Shown one piece after another: positions 7,835-16,660 of a stretch of 64,000 nt of DNA. Under the pieces are notes generated by a model. The model did no database searches and was not told the origin of the DNA. It worked only from the letters and a program-made list of their open reading frames with translations. Positions within the stretch are counted from its first letter, which is position 1. Each line of letters begins with the position of its first letter. Position numbers and translations under genes: made by a program. The stretch is from DAHUXN01 sp963811805. GTDB lineage: Bacteria > Acidobacteriota > Terriglobia > Acidiferrales > UBA7541. The stretch spans positions 1,116,001 through 1,180,000 of the forward strand of contig CAWESU010000001.1 of the NCBI GenBank assembly GCA_963811805.1, written 5' to 3'.

Positions 7835-8800
7835 TCACGGCCAAACCGAATTGAGCACGATGGCGAGCCGGACACCGGCCTTCGTGAGTTGTTCCTGAAT
7901 CGCAGCATCCGCGGCCATGTCATAGCTGCTTCCCAGTTGCTCGTGCAGCTTGAACAACCTGTCTGAGATACGGTTATCGGCGGAACAGGATTTCACTTCT
8001 TCCGGCTCCTCGACTGGCACCTTGACCGGCAAGCGTCCGTAGGTGATTTGCTGAGCGATTTGATGGCTCTGCCATACCCAAGCGTCCATATCTATCGGCG
8101 CTGACTTCCATGCGGGGATCTCCGGCTTGAACTTGTTTTCCAATTCTGCCGCCAACTGCTGCGGAGTCTCTCCCTGCGAAAACTGCTCGATAAGACCCGC
8201 GTCCCACACGGCGTGCAGGTTGGGACGATAGGTTCCCGATTCCGTGTTCATTTCTTCGGGGTCATGGCCATTGAAGGTGACCGGGACGCAGTTTCCGCCC
8301 AAGTCGTTGTTCGTCGTGGTGTGCAGGGGCTGGTGCAGGTCACCGATAAAGTGAATTACGTAGCGCAGGGCGTCGGCTCTGTCTTTTGCACTGGCCTCTG
8401 GATTTCTAAGGACCGCAAGCTGAGCGGTTATTGCGCTCGTGACGCAACCGTTGGTCGGCGGACAGTATTTCGAGATGTCTCCATTGGAAATGCCGAGCGG
8501 TATATCAATGAAGTGCCAGCCGGCAGTATCCCGCTCGATGCTGCGCTCGTCGTCCGCCCAAGTCGAGGAATCGGCGAACGGGTCCAGGCCGGAGTCACCG
8601 CAATAGCGCCGCAACTCGGGGCTGATGGGGCTGGAGGCCAGAATCTGCATCGCCATCGCCCGTGCATGGGGCGTGAGGTTCTTCTCGGCTATCAAAGCGA
8701 TTACCTCATGACCCTTGCAGCCCCAGCCCCAAGCGGATGGAGCCAGAGCGACTGCTGCAAGTAAGAACAGCGTCAAACATACAAGGCGAGTGCTTTTCAC
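7835..8800 (-). CDS. Secreted S1/P1-type zinc nuclease
   Basis: 321 residues with a signal peptide (about 1-25). The mature chain would begin WGCKGHEVIA at Trp26, whose N-terminus and side chains form the trinuclear zinc site of the S1/P1 family. Further zinc ligands are visible: the TWADDE Asp, IHFIGDLHQPLH (His, Asp, His) and NLHAVWDAGL. This is full family length. It should cut single-stranded DNA or RNA outside the cytoplasm for phosphate or nucleotide scavenging. It stands alone; the gene downstream is the unrelated regulator at 7425-7787. Confidence 0.92.
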   Translation of the reverse strand: MKSTRLVCLTLFLLAAVALAPSAWGWGCKGHEVIALIAEKNLTPHARAMAMQILASSPISPELRRYCGDSGLDPFADSSTWADDERSIERDTAGWHFIDIPLGISNGDISKYCPPTNGCVTSAITAQLAVLRNPEASAKDRADALRYVIHFIGDLHQPLHTTTNNDLGGNCVPVTFNGHDPEEMNTESGTYRPNLHAVWDAGLIEQFSQGETPQQLAAELENKFKPEIPAWKSAPIDMDAWVWQSHQIAQQITYGRLPVKVPVEEPEEVKSCSADNRISDRLFKLHEQLGSSYDMAADAAIQEQLTKAGVRLAIVLNSVWP

Positions 8801-8847
8801 AATCTCTCTCCAGAGAAGACCAATTTGGACGCCGTGCGCACAGCCGA

Positions 8848-9387
8848 CTACGCTGCAGCACGAAGAGTCTTCCGCTCCGTTAGCTCTGCCTCCGCTTCCA
8901 GCCAGTCTTGCAGCGCATGACCGGGCTGCTTCCCTCGCATCTCATAAAGCTCGTAGGCACGGACTCGGATTCTGTCCTCCAGTCCATCGAAGCTGGTATC
9001 CAACTGGCGGAAGAGCCTCTTCCATTCCTCAATGCTCAGGAGCGGAGGGAACTGCCCGCCTCGCTGCGTCCCGCTCTGCCCATGTGCCCAAAACGTGGGG
9101 AGAATTTGCTCTTTGCCGGTTCCGATTTCGCGGAGCACCAGCAGGAACGGGTCGTAATTCTCGTCATTCCCCAGCCGCGTTTTCAAACGAATTGCCCGCG
9201 TGACCACAAAACCGTGTTCTTTCCCGCTCGGGTCGTTGGCGTAGACGTGGTCGATTCTGTACTGAAGTCCCTTTCCGCATTTATTGCACACGCCGAGCGG
9301 TCGGTCTTCGGAAATGACGATGGCGGCGTCTTGAATTGAAATCGCTCTCGTCAAATGATTGTTGGGGCAAGATATTCGAGATGACAT
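8848..9387 (-). CDS. Hypothetical protein with DUF2934-like C-terminus
   Basis: 179 residues from the ATG at 9387, which has a strong AAGGAGG site 7-13 bases upstream. The N-terminal part has two Cys pairs (ISCPNNH and GVCNKCGKG), so a small zinc-binding fold is likely. The C-terminus (RIRVRAYELYEMRGKQPGHA, then WLEAEAEL) matches DUF2934, a short helical motif frequent in Acidobacteriota and other soil bacteria. Function unknown. Confidence 0.7.
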   Translation of the reverse strand: MSSRISCPNNHLTRAISIQDAAIVISEDRPLGVCNKCGKGLQYRIDHVYANDPSGKEHGFVVTRAIRLKTRLGNDENYDPFLLVLREIGTGKEQILPTFWAHGQSGTQRGGQFPPLLSIEEWKRLFRQLDTSFDGLEDRIRVRAYELYEMRGKQPGHALQDWLEAEAELTERKTLRAAA

Positions 9388-9409
9388 GGGTCGAACCTCC
9401 TTCATGGCG

Positions 9410-9688
9410 ACGCTCCGGTCGCCTTGCTTGGAAGAAGTTTACAACTAACGGCGCATCCTGGCTCAGTTTCGCAAGACGACGGGCCACCCGCACGCACCCA
9501 GCAACTCCCCGAGAGAAAAGAAAATGAAAATTCTGAGTTGACACAATCATAGGTACTTTGTTGACCCGGCGGAATAGCTTTCCTTGATCAATTGCGGCTG
9601 CGGCGAGCCAATCGTCCAGTTCGGTTCTCACCCAATCGGGGAACCGGAACCGTTCGAACGTGGCCTCCCTTACCAACCAGATCAACAA
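9410..9688 (-). pseudogene. Remnant of a tyrosine recombinase (integrase)
   Basis: The minus strand reads TFERFRFPDWVRTELDDWLA, then AIDQGKLFRRVNK, the stretch before the catalytic HxLR box in phage-type integrases. Further on RRLAKLSQDA vaguely recalls the LRRT(C/F)AKL helix. The Arg/His/Tyr catalytic residues cannot be assembled, and the end overlaps the start region of the DUF2934-like gene. Treat as a decayed fragment. Confidence 0.5.
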
Positions 9689-9846
9689 TGGCCCAGTGGC
9701 CCTCGCTGTTGGAGATGATCGAGTGTCAAAGCCACGGCTTCATGCCACCTCAACGCACACGCCAGCAGCAATGCAAGCAAGGCCCGGCCACGCTTTAGTT
9801 TCAGACGCTGACGATCAGGGGTTGCGAGTTTTTATTCCCTTGACTT

Positions 9847-9899
9847 AAGGACCATAGTTCTGTACCTTATCATATATAAAGACCATAGTTGTGGACCTT
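9847..9899. promoter_or_regulatory. Two 22-bp operators before hipBA
   Basis: Two near-identical 22-bp sites, AAGGACCATAGTTCTGTACCTT at 9847-9868 and a variant beginning AAAGACCATAGTTGTGGACC at 9878-9899, each with partial dyad symmetry. They are 31 bases apart (about three turns) and end four bases before the hipB-like start codon. The AT-rich TATATAAA lies between them, where a -10 region would be expected. Confidence 0.6.
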
Positions 9900-9902
9900 A
9901 CA

Positions 9903-10256
9903 ATGAAACGGTCAACTCCCAAAAACCAGCCAGGTGGCACGTTGCCCTTGCCCGCGCTGCGCGCCCTGCGCAAGCTTGGCCATGACATCAGGGACGCGCG
10001 GCGCCGACGGCGCATTCCGGTGGCGATTGCCGCACAGCGAGCGTCGATCAGCAAGACGACTTGGCTCAAAGTCGAGAAGGGCGCCCCCGGTGTTCTGGCC
10101 GGGACTTATGTGACGGTGCTTTTTGTCCTGGGGCTTGTGGACAGAGTCGCGCAGCTTGCCGATCCGAGCACCGACACGGTCGGCCTGCGCCTTGAAGAGG
10201 AGCAGTTGCCGCAGCGCGTTCGCAACAAGCGCGCCCGGCCTGAAAGCGGAAGCTAA
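9903..10256 (+). CDS. hipB: HipB-like XRE antitoxin
   Basis: 117 residues. The helix-turn-helix spans about residues 26-75 (LGHDIRDARRRRRIPVAIAA, RASISKTTWLKVEKG, YVTVLFVLGL). It should bind the two operators just upstream and neutralise the HipA-like kinase, with which it shares a TAATG junction (stop and start overlap by one base). The ATG at 9903 is preferred over a GTG four codons earlier that falls inside operator 2. The C-terminal tail is Arg/Glu rich, as in antitoxin tails that contact the toxin. Confidence 0.85.
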   Translation: MKRSTPKNQPGGTLPLPALRALRKLGHDIRDARRRRRIPVAIAAQRASISKTTWLKVEKGAPGVLAGTYVTVLFVLGLVDRVAQLADPSTDTVGLRLEEEQLPQRVRNKRARPESGS

Positions 10257-11509
10257 TGGAGAAGACCGTTCTTGCGCACGTCGACCTTGACGGTGTTCCG
10301 CATCTGACGGGACGGCTTTGGGCGCGCGCGCGCGGCGGCAAGGAAAGTGCGTCGTTCGAATACGACAAATCCTGGCTGGAGAATCCTCTGAGATTTTCCC
10401 TAGAGCCCGCCCTGCAGCTCGGGCCAGGACCATATCACACGGCCGACCACGTGCCAATGTTCGGCGCTATCGGCGATTCAGCCCCGGATCGTTGGGGCCG
10501 CGCCCTGATGCGGCGCATGGAGCGCCGCCGCGCCGACCGCGAAAAGCGAACACCGCGCACGCTCTTCGAGCTGGATTATCTCTTGCTGGTTGATGACCAG
10601 ACGCGGGCCGGCGCGCTGCGCTTCAAGACGGAGGAGGCAGGGCCGTTCTTGCGTGAATCCGCGGCGGATCGCGTGCCACCGCTGGCCGAGCTCCCGAAAC
10701 TGTTGGCGGCGTCAGAGCGCGTCATCGACGAGAACGAAACGGACGAAGACTTGCGGCTGCTGATCGCGCCGGGTTCTTCGCTCGGTGGCGCGCGGCCGAA
10801 GGCCTCCGTGCGCCAGAAAAACGGGCGGCTAGCCATCGCGAAGTTTCCGCGCAAAGACGACGACATCAGCACGGTGCTTTGGGAATCTGTCGCTTTGCAG
10901 CTCGCGGCTAGAGCGGGCATTGAGGTTCCGGAGGGGCGCGTCGAGAAGATCGCGAAGAAGCCGGTCCTGATCGTGGATCGATTCGACCGAGCAGGGACAC
11001 GACGCATTCCCTTCCTGTCGGCGATGAGCATGCTCGCTGCTAAGGATAACGAGACGCGCAGCTACCTGGAACTGGCGGACGCCTTGCGCCGCTACGGCGC
11101 CGCACCCACCGGCGATCTCCAAGCGCTGTGGCGTCGCATCGTGTTCAACATTCTGATTTCGAACACCGACGACCATCTGCGCAATCACGGCTTCCTCTAC
11201 GTCGGCGCCGACGGCTGGCGGCTGTCGCCGGCCTACGATCTCAATCCGGTGCCTCTAGATGTGAAGCCGCGTGTCCTGACAACGGCGATCAACGAAGCGG
11301 ACGGCACGGCATCGCTCGGACTGGCACTGAGCGTGGCGGGATATTTCGATATTGATGACGCCAAAGCGCAGAAAATTGCGAAAGAAGTCGGCCAGGCCGT
11401 GACACGCTGGCGGGCTGTGGCCGCCAAAATGGAGATCAAGGATTCAGAGATAGACCGAATGGCCTCGGCATTCGAGCACAAGGATCTGGAATCAGCGACA
11501 AGGCAATAG
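10256..11509 (+). CDS. hipA: HipA-family Ser/Thr kinase toxin
   Basis: 417 residues, full HipA length. HipA kinases phosphorylate targets such as glutamyl-tRNA synthetase and cause growth arrest. Visible family elements: the N-terminal subdomain (FGAIGDSAPDRWGRALM), the glycine-rich loop (APGSSLGGARPKASV), VDRFDR, the catalytic stretch ISNTDDHLRNHGF near residues 298-310 and the metal-binding LSPAYDLNP near 323-331. It is translationally coupled to the antitoxin gene. Confidence 0.92.
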   Translation: MEKTVLAHVDLDGVPHLTGRLWARARGGKESASFEYDKSWLENPLRFSLEPALQLGPGPYHTADHVPMFGAIGDSAPDRWGRALMRRMERRRADREKRTPRTLFELDYLLLVDDQTRAGALRFKTEEAGPFLRESAADRVPPLAELPKLLAASERVIDENETDEDLRLLIAPGSSLGGARPKASVRQKNGRLAIAKFPRKDDDISTVLWESVALQLAARAGIEVPEGRVEKIAKKPVLIVDRFDRAGTRRIPFLSAMSMLAAKDNETRSYLELADALRRYGAAPTGDLQALWRRIVFNILISNTDDHLRNHGFLYVGADGWRLSPAYDLNPVPLDVKPRVLTTAINEADGTASLGLALSVAGYFDIDDAKAQKIAKEVGQAVTRWRAVAAKMEIKDSEIDRMASAFEHKDLESATRQ

Positions 11510-11862
11510 CGGACAGCTTTCGATTTTCTAATCCCCGTGTTTGCAATTCGCTGCGCACTCAGGGGAAAAACGGCAGCCCTCCGATGTGCATCTCTTTGCA
11601 TTCAATGTGTATGTGCCTGCGCGGCTTGCCAGAGGGTAGCGTCTACAGACGCCACGCTGGCGGCCAGATCCACAAAGTACAGCATGCGTCGGGGACTATT
11701 CTCTTGTTGGGGACGAGGGCTGGGAGAACACTCCCTTCGGCGAATCCTCATCTCGGGCCTGCGCGCAAAAACCCGGCTCGCCGCAAATCGTTCAAGAGCC
11801 GCCATTGCTCCTTTTGAAACAGTACCGTTGCCTGGAGCGTCCCGCTTTCCTACGATCACAGC
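11510..11862. other. Intergenic stretch, nothing recognised
   Basis: 353 bases between hipA and the DUF2846 gene. Open frames on both strands show no family features. No clear terminator or promoter could be picked out by eye. Confidence 0.5.
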
Positions 11863-12447
11863 ATGGAGAAAATCGTCCGAGCGATTCTGATCTCAGCCCT
11901 CATTGCGTTGTGCCCTGCGTTTGTCGCCGCCCAGACCAACGCAACGCCGGCCGTGGCGCAAGCCAAGATGGAGTGCAGGCGCCTGGTACCGGGACAAAAC
12001 AATTTCATCGAGTCCAACGAGACCGTCATCAACGGAATGGCCTGCCATGTCGTGAAGCCAGTCGTCGTTGCATCAGCAACTGCGCCACTCCCAGTGGCAC
12101 CTGCTGCTAAGCCAGCCGCTCCACCACCGGAGGCAACGATCTGTTTTTACCGCACCTCTGCTCTCATGGGAGCGGCCATTCATCCAAGCATCTTTATCGA
12201 TGACACGGACGTCGGCAGCCTCGGTCGCGGAAAGAAATTCGCCCTTACGGTTTCGGCCGGCAAGCACAGCATCCACTCGACCGCGAAAGGCTCAGACATC
12301 GATCTCGACGCTAAAGCTGGGGAAACTTATTACGTCCGCGTGGGCTTCGAGGTGGGCTTCTTGAAGGGACACGGCACGGTAACGCTGGTGAGCCCGCAGC
12401 AAGGAGAATACGAAGCGGCAAAGATGTCGGAGGAGAACACCCAATGA
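11863..12447 (+). CDS. Secreted DUF2846-like protein
   Basis: 194 residues with a signal peptide (1-23, cleavage near VAA-QT). A Pro/Ala-rich linker (about 68-90) is followed by a beta domain: ICFYRTSALMGAAIHPSIFI, DDTDVGSLGRGKKFAL, TVSAGKHSIHS, GETYYVRVGFE. This is the DUF2846 pattern, found in exported or lipid-anchored proteins of unknown role. Expected in the periplasm. Stands alone. Confidence 0.75.
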   Translation: MEKIVRAILISALIALCPAFVAAQTNATPAVAQAKMECRRLVPGQNNFIESNETVINGMACHVVKPVVVASATAPLPVAPAAKPAAPPPEATICFYRTSALMGAAIHPSIFIDDTDVGSLGRGKKFALTVSAGKHSIHSTAKGSDIDLDAKAGETYYVRVGFEVGFLKGHGTVTLVSPQQGEYEAAKMSEENTQ

Positions 12448-12643
12448 AGCCAGCCGGAGGGTGCTGCAAAAACTTCTGCGGCGTGCCAGCCGCAAGTTCC
12501 TGAAAACACGCGCTGCATGTGACGCAGTTTGGGTGGGCAAAAAGAGTTCAGTTTGTCCCACACGAATCAAACGCACAGCGAGATTCGTGTAGCTCCACGA
12601 TTGCCACATGGGCCGATGGAATCTCCAATAAAAATGTAGATCA

Positions 12644-13306
12644 GTGAGAATATCTGTTGTTCATAATATGGACGAGGTGCCAGCGATCCTCTTGCGGCCA
12701 CAGAACGCAGAATGTCTGTTGGTGTTGGCGCACGGCGCGGGCGCCGGAATGACTCATCCGTTTATGCAATCGCTCGCGAGCGAACTCGCGGCGGAAAGAG
12801 TAGCGACATGGCGATTCCAATTTCCCTATATGGAGCGGCGGCGGAAAATTCCTGACAAGCCGGCTGTGCTCACGGCTAGCGTCATCGCGGCGGTACACGC
12901 CGCCTCGGAAGCGGCTCCGGATCTGCCGCTCTTCGCCGGCGGGAAGTCGCTTGGAGGACGAATGACCTCGCTCGCGGCTGCGGAACACGGCTTGGGCAAC
13001 GTTCGAGGCCTGGTATTCTTCGGCTTCCCGCTTCACGCGCCGAATCGGCCAGGAGCAAAGCGCGCGGAGCACTTGCAGGAGGTCAGATTGCCAATGCTTT
13101 TCTTCCAGGGAACGCGCGACCCATTCGCCGACCTCAAACTCTTGCGGCCGATATGCAATAAGCTTGGCGCGCGAGTGACATTGCACGTAATCGAGACGGC
13201 CGATCACTCGTTCCACGTGTTGAAGAGTTCGGGTAGAACCGATGCGGATGTTCTGCAGGAATTGGCTCGAACCGTCGGCGAGTGGGCCAGGCAAGGCCAT
13301 ACGTAA
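12644..13306 (+). CDS. Alpha/beta hydrolase, KANL3/Tex30-like
   Basis: 220 residues. Alpha/beta-hydrolase markers: LVLAHGAGAGMTHPFM (oxyanion loop), nucleophile elbow GGKSLGGRM (Ser near residue 105), acid in TRDPFADL and catalytic His in ADHSFHV. The family is small, cytoplasmic and without a settled substrate. The start is either the GTG at 12644 or the ATG at 12668; the strand before HGAGAG begins after both. Confidence 0.85.
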   Translation: MRISVVHNMDEVPAILLRPQNAECLLVLAHGAGAGMTHPFMQSLASELAAERVATWRFQFPYMERRRKIPDKPAVLTASVIAAVHAASEAAPDLPLFAGGKSLGGRMTSLAAAEHGLGNVRGLVFFGFPLHAPNRPGAKRAEHLQEVRLPMLFFQGTRDPFADLKLLRPICNKLGARVTLHVIETADHSFHVLKSSGRTDADVLQELARTVGEWARQGHT

Positions 13307-13361
13307 GCGCGGCCCAACAGCTCTATGGCGAACTTAAAAGCGAATATGATAAGTTGCGCTT

Positions 13362-13481
13362 GTGAGCACGCGCCGCGACATCATCGCCGCTGTTCGCACC
13401 GAGTTCGGGCGGCACAAGTTCGATACGTTCGCGACCGATCCTCCCTCCATCGCACAGGGCGGCCGCGGAATCGTCGTACCG
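13362..13481 (+). pseudogene. Truncated N-terminus of a conserved small protein
   Basis: The first ~40 codons (MSTRRDIIAAVRTEFGRHKF, DPPSIAQGGRGIVVP) look like the start of a short acidobacterial protein that normally continues into a Cys-pair motif. Here the similarity ends where the 3' flank of the convergent PilZ gene begins. The rest of the open frame is antisense to PilZ. Confidence 0.45.
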
Positions 13482-13487
13482 AGTGAT

Positions 13488-13814
13488 TCATGCGACGTTA
13501 GCCCATGGTGGATCCTCCTTCCACTCCTTGATGCCCTTGATGCTTGCACCGAATTCTAAGCCTACGCAAAACTGCCCGTTAGTGAGCGGATAACAGTAGA
13601 TCACTCTCCCTTGCCGCGTAAACTCGCCTGACATGGAAGTAAGACCCAACTGGTCTCCCGGACGCCAGCGCTGGCTTGTAAGTACGCGAGCACCACGCCG
13701 ACTGATGTTGAGTGTCGTCGTCGTTTCGGCAATGAAGTCGATTTCCATGGGCACGACGCGAACCGGTACCTTGGCCGAGGCCCTTTTCTCAATTCGTCCA
13801 TCTGGTGATCGCAT
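13488..13814 (-). CDS. Single-domain PilZ protein
   Basis: 108 residues. PilZ features: basic N-terminal arm (RIEKRASAKVPVRV), TTTLNISRRGARVLTS in place of the D-x-S-x-x-G box, WRPGDQLGL, and the last strand CVGLEFG. The R-x-x-x-R c-di-GMP motif is present only as RIEKR, so ligand binding is uncertain. Paralogue of 28124-28438; its 3' end also survives as the fragment at 832-888. Confidence 0.85.
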   Translation of the reverse strand: MRSPDGRIEKRASAKVPVRVVPMEIDFIAETTTTLNISRRGARVLTSQRWRPGDQLGLTSMSGEFTRQGRVIYCYPLTNGQFCVGLEFGASIKGIKEWKEDPPWANVA

Positions 13815-14081
13815 AAGACCAGGACTCCTCCACAGCGATGATTTTCAATGGGTTTGACTGTTTGTTCATGAGTTGGCATCGGGAAAGACCGAACTCGCTA
13901 TCCGCGCTTAGCCGGGTCAATTCCGACGCGCATCCGGATTCGGTGCCTTCCATCGTCCGGGACCCAGGGGCTTGGACGGTGAGGAGGAAATGCCCAAATC
14001 CGGAATCGCGTTGGTGTTTCCTTCTACCCTCCTTTTTCCTTCATGCACTTTCAGAACTGAGATTCGGGCCTAGGATTTTCG

Positions 14082-14717
14082 TCACCCGCATTTTGCGACC
14101 ATCTTCCTGCGATACACCAGGCCAAGTCCCAGAAGACCGATAGCAAACAGACTCAGCGCCGGCGGTTCCGGTGTGGGTGATGTGGATGATACTGATGTGA
14201 GCGATGGTGTGATTGTCAACGTCGCTGTGCCCGTACTGTCAGCGCTAACATCGAGGGTTCCGCTGAGATTGAGCGAACCGACACCACTGAAAGTGGGATT
14301 TAGGACACTACCGCCGCTTATTGCTGTGACATTCAAGCCATTAGCTGCGGTGAGATTGAGGCTCGCGCCGGCTCCTCCGGTGATCCCCACACTGAGATCC
14401 GTGAGGTTAAAGCCTACCGGCGCAGCGAGCGTGAAGTTTAGTGTGCTGGAGGTTCCGGCTAGAGCGGCCAGATCGAGGCTGGCGGTAAAGCCACCAGCGC
14501 CCGACCCCGAGGTGATCGGCGTCAGCGTGATATCTCCTTGCAGAGTACTGGAAAGGTCGGTGGTGACGTCGGCGACGACGTTGCCATTGATGCTGCACCC
14601 TGCCGTACCTAGACTCACGAAGCTACCCAGTGTGCCAGTCACGCAATCGCTTGGACTAGCTTGACTTACCGTAGCCATCGCGAAAAACACTGCTACAACC
14701 ACAAGTAGTTTCCGCAT
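14082..14717 (-). CDS. PEP-CTERM sorting-domain protein
   Basis: 211 residues: signal peptide (1-20, MRKLLVVVAVFFAMATVSQA), a Thr/Ser/Gly-rich beta-type body and a C-terminal PEP-CTERM signal (PTPEPPALSLFAIG, a short hydrophobic helix, YRRKM). Such proteins are exported, cut by an exosortase and placed on the surface or into the exopolysaccharide layer. The exosortase is not in this window. Confidence 0.88.
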   Translation of the reverse strand: MRKLLVVVAVFFAMATVSQASPSDCVTGTLGSFVSLGTAGCSINGNVVADVTTDLSSTLQGDITLTPITSGSGAGGFTASLDLAALAGTSSTLNFTLAAPVGFNLTDLSVGITGGAGASLNLTAANGLNVTAISGGSVLNPTFSGVGSLNLSGTLDVSADSTGTATLTITPSLTSVSSTSPTPEPPALSLFAIGLLGLGLVYRRKMVAKCG

Positions 14718-14930
14718 TCAGTTCTCCTTCCCCCTTTTCGTTTTTGCTGTTTCCGCGTACTTCAAACATCGCAGCTTAACTTCGGGGCTAAGGACATTCC
14801 CCCTCTTGCCAGGGCCCAAAAGCGTGCAACGATGGGAAGGACGTTACGGAGAATTTCGCTTTGGGAAAAGACAGTGAAGCGCGTATTCTTTCGACGAAAA
14901 ATTACGGAGAGGCCCCCTGGAGGTTCAGTC

Positions 14931-15271
14931 ATGCCCATTCAGGTTCTTCTGGCTGATGATCATCAGATTGTTCGCCAATCGCTGCGATTGTTGCTTGAAA
15001 GGGAGGGCTTGAAAGTGGTGGGGGAGGCTTCAAATGGCCGAGATGCCATTAGGATGGCGGAGTTGACCCACCCGGACGTCGCGGTTCTTGACGTCAGCAT
15101 GCCGATACTGAATGGCCTGGACGCTGCCAAAGAGATCCAAAAGGTGTCGCCGCGCACGAAAACTATTTTCTTGACGGTTCACGACGAGGATCCTTACCTA
15201 CTCGATGCTCTTCGATCTGGGGCAAAGGGCTACGTCGTCAAGACTCATGCTGCGGAAAATCTGATCCAGGC
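14931..15271 (+). pseudogene. Response regulator cut after its receiver domain
   Basis: Starts at an ATG with a CTGGAGG site 8-14 bases upstream. Residues 1-113 are a normal NarL/FixJ-type receiver: LLADDH (acidic pair), VAVLDVSMP (phospho-acceptor Asp), FLTVHDED (switch Thr) and GAKGYVVK (Lys). The LuxR-type HTH that should follow is missing. After LIQAG the DNA turns into the tail of another gene. The open frame runs to 15368 but the extra residues are not family-like. Confidence 0.8.
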
Positions 15272-15361
15272 GGGCATCAGCAGGAGATTCAGGCCGAGCG
15301 CGATCAGAAGTTGGAAGCGGCGGGGGAACAGCGAAAGAATCGCCGCCAGCGGGCCGCGTGA
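15272..15361 (+). pseudogene. 3' tail of an unknown gene joined to the receiver
   Basis: Another frame, 29 codons plus stop, reads a helical, charged tail (GHQQEIQAERDQKLEAAGEQ, then RKNRRQRAA) typical of the end of a real protein, not of noncoding DNA. It begins exactly where the receiver similarity ends. The parent gene is not recognised. Confidence 0.35.
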
Positions 15362-15447
15362 CGGATGAGACGGATTACTAATGGGATGGTCCGCCGCTTC
15401 TACTCGTCAGTGACCTGTGTATGAGAGGCTTGCGGAGGAGGCATCCC

Positions 15448-16010
15448 ATGGAACTACACACCATCGGCATTGATCTTGGTAAGACAGTTTTTCATCTGGT
15501 CGGGCTTAACCTGCGTGGCGAGGTCGCCGTGCGCAAGAAGTTCTCACGCACACAGCTGCTGCGCTTCACTGCCAACGTACACGTCGGATTGATTGGCATG
15601 GAAGCCTGCGGAGGTTCGCATTTTCTTGGACGAGCCCTGCGGGAACAGAGACACGAAGCGCGACTGATACCGGCGCAGTATGTGAAGCCGTACGTGAAAA
15701 CGAACAAGAGCGATTACATCGATGCCGAGGCGATCGCTGAGGCGGTCGCACGGCCGACGATGCGTTTCGTGCCGATCAAGACCGATGAGCAACTGGATCT
15801 GCAGTCCTGGCATCGCGTGCGCGAGCGCTGGGTGATGCGTCGCACGGCGGTCATCAACCAGATTCGCAGCTTGCTCCTCGAACGAGGCATCACTCTGCGG
15901 AAGGGACGGCACCACGTGGATGCCGCGTTACCACTGATCCTGGGAGACGCCGACGCGAAACTGTCTGGTGCAGCACGCATGCTGTTGACCCAACTGAAGC
16001 TGGAACTCGA
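15448..16010 (+). pseudogene. IS110-family transposase, 3'-truncated
   Basis: The ATG at 15448 follows GGAGGAGGC. About 188 residues of the N-terminal DEDD (RuvC-like) domain are intact: TIGIDLGKTVFH (first Asp), GMEACGG (Glu), NKSDYIDAEAIAEA (Asp pair) and the helix RTAVINQIRSLLLERGI. The C-terminal transposase domain with the catalytic Ser is absent: similarity ends at QLKLELDQ, and a different ORF starts 12 bases later. A dead element, distinct from the IS1111-type copy at 28.8-30.2 kb. Confidence 0.85.
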
Positions 16011-16021
16011 TCAGCCAGGAA

Positions 16022-16525
16022 ATGAAACGCCCAGCCACGCCGAAGCGGCAAAAGGTGGACGAGTACTGTCGCAGCTACCTGGAGGTTTACCCGGAGATCT
16101 GCCGATTGCTGGAGCAGCTTCCGGAATCAATCGACCTGCCTTCATTGGTCCGGCAGGCGGGCTCAATGGAGGAGGTCTCCAAACAGCTCAAGGAGATCAC
16201 CCGACAACACCCAGAACTTCACACGACCAAGTCGATCCGTCTCACGCCTGAGTTTGTGCAGATGATGGAGGAGGTGCCCAGGTTCAAAGGGATCCTTGCG
16301 GTCGGGGAGCAGGAATTCCCCACTGGACTTGCGAGGATCTTGGGAACAGTGCAACAGCTGGCCCTGCTCTCCCGCTTAACGCCGGAGATGAAGATGGCCA
16401 CCTACTTCTTTCTGGCATCCTACTATGCGAACCTAGAGGACTTCTTCCCTTGGCCTTGTAGCCCGAAAGGCAACCGTTTTCAAACGATCTCGCGCCGTTC
16501 CGAAAACAGAACAAGAGTGTTCTGA
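16022..16525 (+). CDS. Hypothetical helical protein
   Basis: 167 residues, start ATG after CCAGGAA. No family recognised. It is mainly charged helices (EVSKQLKEITRQHPELHTTK, LTPEFVQMMEEVPRFKGI) with a final hydrophobic helix (MATYFFLASYYANLEDF). The last ~20 residues run into the 94-bp tandem repeat, so the natural C-terminus may have been lost. Its start sits exactly at the break of the IS110 remnant, which suggests a recombination joint. Confidence 0.45.
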   Translation: MKRPATPKRQKVDEYCRSYLEVYPEICRLLEQLPESIDLPSLVRQAGSMEEVSKQLKEITRQHPELHTTKSIRLTPEFVQMMEEVPRFKGILAVGEQEFPTGLARILGTVQQLALLSRLTPEMKMATYFFLASYYANLEDFFPWPCSPKGNRFQTISRRSENRTRVF

Positions 16526-16660
16526 AATCGGAACACGATGCAATTCGAGAGGGCCTCTAAAAGGGAACCGTTTTCAAACGATCTCCCGCTGTGCCGAAAA
16601 CGGAACAAGAATGTTCTGAAAATTGGAACACGATGCAATTCGAGAGGGCTTTCAAAGGGG
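16466..16660. repeat. Imperfect 94-bp tandem repeat with internal hairpins
   Basis: Two units (about 16466-16559 and 16560-16653) share AACCGTTTTCAAACGATCTC, a GTTCCGAAAACAGAAC-like block, a GTTCTGAAATCGGAAC-like block and CACGATGCAATTCGAGAGGG. A third partial unit starts after 16653. Within each unit the two GTTC..GAAC blocks are imperfect inverted repeats that could form a hairpin (16497-16534 in unit 1). Unlike its neighbours it is not coding. Confidence 0.75.

Noticed and set aside
12641..13300. 219-codon minus-strand frame opposite the alpha/beta hydrolase
   Set aside because: Mirror of the hydrolase gene; no motifs of its own.
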